NCBI GenBank assembly: GCA_002348005.1
Contig: DDYQ01000157.1
Location: 1,493 to 8,026 of the forward strand
Length of the DNA stretch: 6,534 bases
Source: Desulfobacteraceae bacterium UBA2230
GTDB lineage: Bacteria; Desulfobacterota; Desulfobacteria; Desulfobacterales; Desulfosarcinaceae
Direction: 5' to 3'
In this document: piece by piece, positions 1-4,741 of the stretch
Layout: the number at the start of each line of letters is the position of its first letter
Numbering within the stretch: the first letter of the stretch is position 1
The notes under the pieces: model-generated
The model's input: the letters and a program-made list of their open reading frames with translations, nothing else
What the model was told of the DNA's origin: nothing
Database searches by the model: none
Program-made: the position numbers and the translations under genes

Positions 1-181
1 CCCGCTCGCGCTCGAGGTCCATGGAATCCATCGTGGCCCCGACCCCGTCCTTGCCTTTGACCTCGTGGATCCTGTGGATCTTCTTGCAATAGAACAAGAT
101 GCGCTCGGTCAAGGTGGTCTTGCCGGAATCGATGTGGGCGCTGATGCCGATATTCCGGACAAATCGAATGTCGGTGTTCAT
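1..181 (-). CDS. fusA: Elongation factor G, N-terminal fragment, spirochaete/mitochondrial-like (spdEFG1-type)
   Basis: The minus strand reads an open frame from ATG at 181-179 to the window edge: 60 codons, the N-terminus of a protein that is usually about 690 residues. EF-G is the cytosolic GTPase that moves tRNAs and mRNA through the ribosome. The G1 P-loop AHIDSGKT is at residues 15-22, followed by TLTERILFY. The switch I region then reads [21 protein letters not shown] (40-60). Standard EF-G has HIDAGKTT and a shorter stretch of the type GEVHDGAATMDWMEQE. From memory, Ser after HID and the VKGKDGVGA stretch are typical of mitochondrial EFG1 and spdEFG1, which some deltaproteobacteria carry. 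A purine-rich run, AGGAAGGAAGAAGG, lies just upstream of the ATG and supports this start. The gene has its own leader behind a terminator, so it is not in a str operon (rpsL-rpsG-fusA-tuf) here. EF-G identity is near certain; the subfamily is likely. Confidence 0.95.
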   Translation of the reverse strand, partial: MNTDIRFVRNIGISAHIDSGKTTLTERILFYCKKIHRIHEVKGKDGVGATMDSMDLERER

Positions 182-310
182 GTTCTACTACCTTCTTCCT
201 TCCTGCGTATAAACGCATTCATGCGGCTGACGCCGCCTTCGTCAACTTCCGCATTGGTACCGCGGTATTTTTTGTCTGCGCCTGAGAGCAGGATTAAAAC
301 GCGAATGAAT

Positions 311-344
311 AAAAAAAATCCTCATTTGGAAAACCAAATGAGGA
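311..344 (-). terminator. Intrinsic terminator of the Nudix-smr operon
   Basis: A perfect 11-bp stem (319-329 with 334-344, arms TCCTCATTTGG and CCAAATGAGGA) closes on an AAAA loop. On the minus strand it is followed immediately by eight T residues (311-318 read as A on the plus strand). This is a textbook rho-independent terminator for minus-strand transcription. It lies about 70 bases after the smr stop codon and about 130 bases before the EF-G start, so it separates the two units. No T run follows it in the plus direction, so it is one-way. The remaining leader (182-310) contains the palindrome TACCGCGGTA (258-267) and a small GCGGC/GCCGC hairpin (223-236). A possible EF-G promoter there (TTGACG at 245-240, 17-base spacer, ATGAAT) is weak. 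Confidence 0.9.
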
Positions 345-413
345 CATTTGGCGCTTTCAGAAACGTTCTACATAAGTACCTGGGACTAAATAGTCAACAA
401 AAAAATTAATCGC

Positions 414-1124
414 TCATTTTTTTCGCTTGCGGTTGCGGTGGCTCAACGGGTGCCGCCGCAGTAAAACGTAAGTGGCGCCGGCCCCCCCATCGCACGCCCT
501 GGCGCTGGTCAGGGCGATTACATGCTTTCGCAACGGGCCGCGGGTCAGCCATTCGTAAACCCTGGCTTTGAGCACCGGTTCCCGAGGCGAGGTAAGGCCG
601 CGACCATGGATAACGAGAACAGCACGGCAGCTGTGGGCGACGGCCTTCTGTAAAAAGGCGAGCAGTGCGTCTTCTGCAGCTCGGACCGTGTAACCGTGCA
701 GATCAATGTGATCCTGTATGGCATAACGCCCCTGATGGAGTCGCCGGGTGGTTTCGGGGCCGACGTCCGGGCCGGTGGCTTCCATATATTCGCTGGTCTG
801 CGAAACCACGAATCCCATTCCTGAATGGATGAGCATATTCAGGGCCCCGAGGGCATCCTGATCTTCACAGGATGTGCGGCGTTGATCGTGGAATCGATTT
901 TCCGGAAGCCTCCAGTAACGATTGCCGGAGATCGGTTTTACATCGGCCATGGCTTCTCTGAAAAGCCGCGCTTCCTGTCCGGGCGACGGATCGGATGGGC
1001 ACCCGTCAGACTGGGGTGCGGGAGTCGTCGTGGGTGCCGGTGAAAGGGGGATTTTTTTACGTACGAACAAGCCATTCAACTGTTCGAAAGGCCGATTAAT
1101 CCCTTTTGACGGATTCGATTTCAT
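414..1124 (-). CDS. Smr-domain protein (SmrA/SmrB-like, putative nuclease)
   Basis: A 236-residue cytosolic protein with a C-terminal Smr domain at about residues 138-224. Three family signatures are visible: DLHG (141-144), HGRG (173-176, the usual HGKG/HGRG turn) and GGAGATYVLLRR (213-224). Smr domains bind or cut nucleic acid. E. coli SmrB cleaves mRNA at collided ribosomes and needs the DLHG region; whether this protein does the same is inference. The first 50 or so residues are proline-rich and low in complexity. LFREAMADVKPI (54-65) matches the N-terminal block of the SmrA/SmrB group. Residues 90-130 form a further segment, making the protein longer than E. coli SmrA/SmrB (about 185 residues). 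The tail is strongly basic (RNRKRKK). The ATG at 1124 overlaps the Nudix stop (TGATG), which implies translational coupling, and GGAAGG lies 8 bases upstream. An intrinsic terminator follows. Confidence 0.9.
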   Translation of the reverse strand: MKSNPSKGINRPFEQLNGLFVRKKIPLSPAPTTTPAPQSDGCPSDPSPGQEARLFREAMADVKPISGNRYWRLPENRFHDQRRTSCEDQDALGALNMLIHSGMGFVVSQTSEYMEATGPDVGPETTRRLHQGRYAIQDHIDLHGYTVRAAEDALLAFLQKAVAHSCRAVLVIHGRGLTSPREPVLKARVYEWLTRGPLRKHVIALTSARACDGGAGATYVLLRRHPLSHRNRKRKK

Positions 1125-1570
1125 CAGCCTGACCTTCCGGTATGTCCATATCCGAAAATGGATCTTCGCGAAATGCCTTGGATGTACCGGAAATAATCGC
1201 TCAGGATAGTGGCATGGTCAAATACCACCGGGGATGGCAGATTCCCGGATGCAAAAATGACCGCACTGGACGCATCGTCGGCAGCGACCGGTTCTCCCTG
1301 AGCGGTCGCAATGAAAACGGTGGTGACTGCGTGATGACGTGGGTCACGGGCCGGATCTGAGTAGGAGTGCAGCTGTTCGATCAGATCGACCCGCAGCCCA
1401 GTTTCTTCGAAGGCTTCGCGGATAGCCGCATCTTCGAGGCTTTCGCCGTACTCAACAAAGCCACCGGGCAAAGCCCAGCCCAAGGGTGGGTTGCAGCGTT
1501 CAATCAAGACAATGCCGCTTCTGCATTCAATAATCAGATCTACTGTAACCAGCGGATTACGATGGAACAT
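1124..1570 (-). CDS. Nudix hydrolase (ADP-ribose pyrophosphatase-like)
   Basis: A 148-residue Nudix protein. The Nudix box is complete at residues 37-59: G37, five residues, E43, seven residues, R51-E52, E55-E56, G58 and L59, which is the pattern GX5EX7REUXEEXGU that binds the divalent metal. It is preceded by [10 protein letters not shown]. Later blocks, [13 protein letters not shown] and [10 protein letters not shown], resemble small bacterial enzymes annotated as ADP-ribose pyrophosphatase or NUDIX hydrolase. The substrate cannot be fixed from sequence; cleavage of a nucleoside diphosphate linked to another group is the family reaction. Start choice: the frame is open to an ATG at 1648, but homologues as I recall them begin at a Met-Phe-x-x-Asn-Pro motif, matching the ATG at 1570, and the extra 26 residues look non-domain. 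Neither site has a strong ribosome binding site (AGGA 10 bases before 1570; GGGG 8 bases before 1648). It is the first gene of the operon with smr. Confidence 0.88.
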   Translation of the reverse strand: MFHRNPLVTVDLIIECRSGIVLIERCNPPLGWALPGGFVEYGESLEDAAIREAFEETGLRVDLIEQLHSYSDPARDPRHHAVTTVFIATAQGEPVAADDASSAVIFASGNLPSPVVFDHATILSDYFRYIQGISRRSIFGYGHTGRSG

Positions 1571-1725
1571 TGGAAGATCGTCCTGGTCGATCAGCCCACT
1601 CTTTGAGCCGCGGCAGGGGCTTATAAAACTGATCGCTCTCACCTGCATTTAAAGTGCCCCATGTCTTGGGGTATGGATAGCAAACCTAAGCATCATCCCG
1701 TCCAGGCTGTCAAATATTTTCGAAG

Positions 1726-1765
1726 CTATTGGCCGCTTGACTATACCATTGGCTTGGGTCAATAG
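1726..1765. promoter_or_regulatory. Inverted repeat in the divergent intergenic region, possible operator
   Basis: CTATTGGCC (1726-1734) and GGTCAATAG (1757-1765) are inverted copies, nine pairs with one G-T mismatch, giving a 40-bp dyad centred near 1745. Nested inside are TTGAC (1737-1741) with GTCAA (1758-1762), and ATTGG repeated in direct orientation 20 bases apart (1728-1732 and 1748-1752). The region drives two divergent units: Nudix-smr to the left and the CoA-transferase/GNAT-rsmG unit to the right. Possible -35 hexamers are TTGACA at 1771-1776 on the plus strand and at 1713-1708 on the minus strand, but neither has a good -10 at the usual spacing. A short CCCCA/TGGGG inverted repeat lies at 1657-1671. 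I see no recognised operator consensus, so its role is a guess from position and symmetry. The rest of 1571-1849 shows nothing else. Confidence 0.3.
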
Positions 1766-1849
1766 AGCCCTTGACAATCCTCAGGCGGCGACAAGGTTGC
1801 GATTAATGCCGCGAAACGCCGTGGACGCCCGAAGCCAACAGGAGCCAGC

Positions 1850-3742
1850 ATGAACCTAAAGCGCCATTGTCCGGAAAAAGTAGTCAGTGCAGGCGAGGCC
1901 ATTTCGAAAATAAAGAATGGCAGTCGAATTTTCATCGGCACCGGATGTGGGGAACCGCAGCACCTGATCCGCGCCTTAGTCAAGAATCCCAAGATCCAGG
2001 ATGTTATGATCTACCAGATGCTCTCGTCCACATTGTCGCAATATGTCGATGATCCGGACTTTTTGAAACGATTTGCACTCAAGCTGTTCTTCATCAGCGC
2101 GAGCATGCGCAAAGCAGCATTCGAAGGCAAAATCGATTATGTTCCGGCCTATCTGTCGCAAATTCCGCGACTATTCGCTTCTGGGCGTATCGGATTGGAT
2201 GTGGCGCTCATCCAGGTCAGTCCCCCGGATCGATTCGGGTTCTGCAGCCTGGGGGTTTCGGTGGACATCACCAAGTCGGGCATGGATGCTTCCAAGCTGG
2301 TGATCGCTCAAGTCAACCCGCGCATGCCCCGCACATTCGGCGACGGTATTGTGCATGTGGATGATATCGATTATTTCGTGATCCAGGAAGAGGCGCTGGT
2401 CGAATCAATTCCACGGGAAAAGAATCAGGAGGTCACTTCGCGCATTGGCTATTATGTCAGTCAGCTGGTCGAGGATGGCGCCACCTTGCAGGTCGGATTC
2501 GGGTACCTGCCCAATGCTGTTTTACGATCGCTTGAAAACAAAAAAGAATTGGGGATTCACACCCAGTTGATCACCGATGCCTTTATTCCGTTGTTGGAAA
2601 AAAAGGTGATCACCAATATGCGCAAGAGCCTCCTGCCAGGACGTGTGGTAGCTTCGTTGTGCATGGGGTCCGAAAAGCTTTACAACTTCGTGGATAACAA
2701 TCCGCAATTCTACTTCAGGTCATCCGATTTCGTAAACGATCCGACGGTGATTGCACGTAATGACAACCTTATATCCATATCCTCGGCTCTGGAGGTGGAC
2801 CTCACGGGTCAGGTATCCACCGACTCCATGGGCTACTTGTTCTTCAGCGGCATTGGTGATCAGGTCGATTTTCTTCGCGGCAGCGCCATGTCAGCAGGTG
2901 GTTTTTCGATCATCGCGCTTCCCTCCACGGCCGATAACGGCAGGGTATCACGCATTGTACCCAGTCTGAGCGAAGGGGCCGGTGTCGCAACGACGCGCGG
3001 CGATGTAAATTTCGTGGTTACTGAATACGGCATTGCCGAATTGATGGGTAAGAGCATTTATCAGCGGGTGATGGAGTTGGCCCAGATTGCACACCCCAAG
3101 TTTCGGGAAGAATTGATTGAAGTGGCCAAGAAGCACCACTATATCTTCGGTGATCAACTGCCGCCCATTCAGGACGACCTGATCTTTCTGGAAGGATACA
3201 AATCGCGGCTCACTTTGCCCAACGGCCGAACGGTCGAATTCCGCCCATTGCTGCCGTCCGATGAATTTGAATTCCGCAATTTCTTCTACTCGCTTAAAGA
3301 AGAAACCATCTACATGCGCTTTTTTTATAAGATGAAGCTTTTTTCCCACGAAGTGGCGCAGCAGCAATGGGCCAGCGTGGATTACCATAAAAATGTCTCT
3401 TTGATTGGATTGGGGCAAAAAGGCGGACATCAGGAAATTGTGGCCATTGCATCGTATGCCGATGACACAACCGGCAGAGCCGAAGTGGCTTTTGTCGTGC
3501 GTGAAGATTTTCAGGGTATGGGCCTTTCATCCCACATGCTTCCCCGGTTGGAAGCCATCGCCATTGAGAACGGCTTCATCGGCTTCACCGCAACCGTTTT
3601 AAAGGAAAACGCTGCCATGCTGCATGTCTTCAAAAAACGCTATCCCAATGTCAGGGTCAGCATGGCAGGCAGTGAAATCCATTTGGTCATGGATTTTTCG
3701 GCCGAAGATCTCAAACGACGAACCGCCAAACGGCCTAAATGA
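1850..3742 (+). CDS. Acetyl-CoA hydrolase/CoA-transferase-like protein fused to a C-terminal GNAT acetyltransferase
   Basis: A 630-residue two-part protein. Residues about 8-435 match the Cat1/4-hydroxybutyrate CoA-transferase family: GTGCGEP (30-36) in the CoA-binding N-terminal half, SPPDRFGFCSLG (124-135), LQVGFG before PNAVL, GDQVDFLRG (336-344), ALPST and TEYG (391-394). Residues about 460-620 form a GNAT domain that begins at VEFRPLLPSDE. Its acetyl-CoA motif A lies around AFVVREDFQGMGLSS, with QGMGLS (555-560) as the Q-x-x-G-x-G/A loop; the last Gly is Ser. In the family the conserved block GIHTE carries the glutamate that forms the glutamyl-CoA thioester. Here it reads GIHTQ, with Gln239 (CAG, 2564-2566), so classical CoA transfer looks unlikely. 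The architecture suggests acetyl-CoA-responsive protein acetylation; the substrate is unknown. Start: AGGAG five bases before the ATG. rsmG follows after 13 bases. No signal peptide or membrane segment is seen. Confidence 0.9.
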   Translation: MNLKRHCPEKVVSAGEAISKIKNGSRIFIGTGCGEPQHLIRALVKNPKIQDVMIYQMLSSTLSQYVDDPDFLKRFALKLFFISASMRKAAFEGKIDYVPAYLSQIPRLFASGRIGLDVALIQVSPPDRFGFCSLGVSVDITKSGMDASKLVIAQVNPRMPRTFGDGIVHVDDIDYFVIQEEALVESIPREKNQEVTSRIGYYVSQLVEDGATLQVGFGYLPNAVLRSLENKKELGIHTQLITDAFIPLLEKKVITNMRKSLLPGRVVASLCMGSEKLYNFVDNNPQFYFRSSDFVNDPTVIARNDNLISISSALEVDLTGQVSTDSMGYLFFSGIGDQVDFLRGSAMSAGGFSIIALPSTADNGRVSRIVPSLSEGAGVATTRGDVNFVVTEYGIAELMGKSIYQRVMELAQIAHPKFREELIEVAKKHHYIFGDQLPPIQDDLIFLEGYKSRLTLPNGRTVEFRPLLPSDEFEFRNFFYSLKEETIYMRFFYKMKLFSHEVAQQQWASVDYHKNVSLIGLGQKGGHQEIVAIASYADDTTGRAEVAFVVREDFQGMGLSSHMLPRLEAIAIENGFIGFTATVLKENAAMLHVFKKRYPNVRVSMAGSEIHLVMDFSAEDLKRRTAKRPK

Positions 3743-3755
3743 GACAGGGAATACG

Positions 3756-4430
3756 ATGCGGATCGGTTCCGACCCATGGTGCGAATTGATCGCTGCCGGC
3801 TCAACCGACTTGGGGATAGCGATTTCGACCGGGCAAATCATGCAGTTCGCACGCCACGCCGAACTGCTGGTCGCGTGGAATCACAAAATAAATCTGACCG
3901 CCATAACCGAACCCGAACAGATAGCCATCAAGCACTACCTGGATGTTCTGGCGGCCCTGCCGCACATTCCCGAGGACGTGGAACTTCTCGATATCGGGAC
4001 GGGCGGGGGCTTTCCGGGCATTCCCCTCAAAATTATGCGTCCTTCCCAACCGATGATCCTCATCGATAGCATCCGCAAAAAAATCTCTTTTATCAAGGAA
4101 GTAATCCGTTCGCTGACCCTGGATCGCATCCAGGCCATTCACATCCGGGCGGAGGAATTGGCGCAGCAAGATGCCCAGCGAAATCGATACGGGGTGGTCA
4201 TATCCCGAGCAGTGGCTCATTTGCCTGCCATTGTGCGCATCGCCGAACCTTTGCTGGCCCCCGACGGGCGGATCATTGCGCTGAAGGGACCTAAATCAGG
4301 CTCCGCATCTTCTCAGGGGCCATCCGAACACTATCCTGCCGGTCCGCGGTTCCGATGTGACGGCTTCGATTACCGACTGCCGGTATCCGGGGCCTCACGC
4401 ACGCTGATCGTCATAACCCACCAAAGCTGA
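3756..4430 (+). CDS. rsmG: 16S rRNA (guanine-527 N7) methyltransferase RsmG
   Basis: A 224-residue cytosolic SAM-dependent methyltransferase, within the usual family length (about 205-240). RsmG methylates N7 of G527 in the 530 loop of 16S rRNA; its loss in other bacteria gives low-level streptomycin resistance. Visible motifs are NLTAITEP (46-53) followed by IKHYLDVLA, the SAM-binding glycine loop DIGTGGGFPGIP (79-90), SRAV (150-153) and ALKGP (175-179), ending in YRLP and a RTLIVITHQS tail. The frame is open upstream to 3624, inside the preceding gene, but the ATG at 3756 gives the normal length. It has AGGGA five bases upstream and lies 13 bases after the CoA-transferase/GNAT stop, so the pair is probably one transcript. 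rsmG often sits beside mnmG or parAB; none of these is in this window. The C-terminal part after ALKGP is somewhat short but keeps the expected terminal pattern. Confidence 0.95.
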   Translation: MRIGSDPWCELIAAGSTDLGIAISTGQIMQFARHAELLVAWNHKINLTAITEPEQIAIKHYLDVLAALPHIPEDVELLDIGTGGGFPGIPLKIMRPSQPMILIDSIRKKISFIKEVIRSLTLDRIQAIHIRAEELAQQDAQRNRYGVVISRAVAHLPAIVRIAEPLLAPDGRIIALKGPKSGSASSQGPSEHYPAGPRFRCDGFDYRLPVSGASRTLIVITHQS

Positions 4431-4439
4431 ACGACACAA

Positions 4440-4463
4440 TGCCTGCCGCAAGTCACGCAGGCA
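4440..4463 (+). terminator. Hairpin after rsmG, possible weak terminator
   Basis: A 7-bp stem, TGCCTGC (4440-4446) with GCAGGCA (4457-4463), around a 10-base loop, starting 10 bases after the rsmG stop. No T run follows, so it is not a canonical rho-independent terminator. It may stabilise the 3' end or act with Rho. The position suits an end of the CoA-transferase/GNAT-rsmG transcript. Confidence 0.35.
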
Positions 4464-4612
4464 GATCATTATGCCTTGGACCTTTCCGACTTCGAATTCA
4501 GATCAGCAGCCCGCGACCATTTATTATCGCGGAGCGAAGCGGATCGACTTCGGCAACGTTTGCATACGCGTTTTGCCCCTGCATGTCATGAGAGGCATTT
4601 AGCGCTGCAGTT

Positions 4613-4659
4613 AAAGAGGTCAGATTCGCTTTGCACAAAGGGGGACAGATTGCCTTTGC
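4613..4659. repeat. Imperfect tandem direct repeat, two copies of about 23 bases
   Basis: Copy 1 (4613-4634) and copy 2 (4637-4659) share AAAG, GG, CAGATT and CTTTGC in the same order: 18 identical columns of 23, with one single-base gap and a two-base spacer. The cores are GAGGTCAGATT and GGGGACAGATT. Such GGGG(T/A)CAGATT words are, from memory, common in repeats linked to REP-associated (IS200-like) transposases in deltaproteobacteria, so this could be a decayed remnant. There is no transposase in the window. The repeat ends 24 bases before the -35 box of the ileS promoter, so a binding site for a regulator is another possibility. Confidence 0.6.
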
Positions 4660-4682
4660 TTAAACACGCCGCTTCTACCAAC

Positions 4683-4711
4683 TTGACATGCCGTACAATA
4701 GCAATTAAAAA
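4683..4711 (+). promoter_or_regulatory. Sigma-70-like promoter of ileS
   Basis: A perfect -35 hexamer TTGACA (4683-4688) is followed after 17 bases by TAAAAA (4706-4711), which matches TATAAT at four of six positions. The predicted start of transcription falls about 20-25 bases before the ileS ATG, giving a very short leader that just contains the GGGAGGA ribosome binding site. A TACAAT (4694-4699) inside the spacer is a better -10 on its own, but it has no -35 at the proper distance. The short leader leaves no room for a leader peptide or a T-box. Confidence 0.65.
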
Positions 4712-4741
4712 AAACGTTTCACAATACCTTCGGGAGGAAAC

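Larger units (their letters stand above)
4431..4741. other. rsmG-ileS spacer (311 bases) without a convincing gene
   Basis: The spacer holds, in order: a hairpin just after rsmG (4440-4463); a second inverted repeat CCGCGA/TCGCGG with a 10-base loop (4511-4532); an imperfect tandem direct repeat (4613-4659); and the ileS promoter and ribosome binding site. I looked for a T-box leader, which controls ileS in many Gram-positive bacteria, and found no conserved GGGTGG-ACCGCG antiterminator element. A 43-codon frame (4471-4602) has no good ribosome binding site and no recognisable product. A longer frame from 4476 runs into the ileS start in a different phase and looks like noise. Confidence 0.6.

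Noticed and set aside
65..409. Plus-strand 114-codon open frame
   Set aside because: Its first third is antisense to the EF-G coding region, the rest crosses the leader and the terminator hairpin, and the protein has no recognisable domain.
825..1209. Two overlapping plus-strand frames (825-1043 and 922-1209)
   Set aside because: Antisense to the smr gene and the 3' end of the Nudix gene, whose motifs are unambiguous; no ribosome binding site or family signature.
2948..3430. Minus-strand 160-codon frame
   Set aside because: Antisense to the CoA-transferase/GNAT gene in a GC-rich coding region; the protein has no recognisable motif.
3624..3755. Upstream extension of rsmG into the preceding gene
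   Set aside because: The 44 extra residues are an out-of-phase reading of the GNAT C-terminus; the ATG at 3756 has a ribosome binding site and gives normal length.
3801..4220. Minus-strand 139-codon frame
   Set aside because: Antisense to rsmG, across its SAM-binding motif; shadow of the real gene.
4471..4602. 43-codon frame in the rsmG-ileS spacer
   Set aside because: Poor ribosome binding site, no recognisable product and it runs across an inverted repeat; indistinguishable from chance.
4431..4741. T-box riboswitch controlling ileS
   Set aside because: No conserved antiterminator sequence or terminator with a T run before ileS, and the predicted transcript leader is only about 25 bases.
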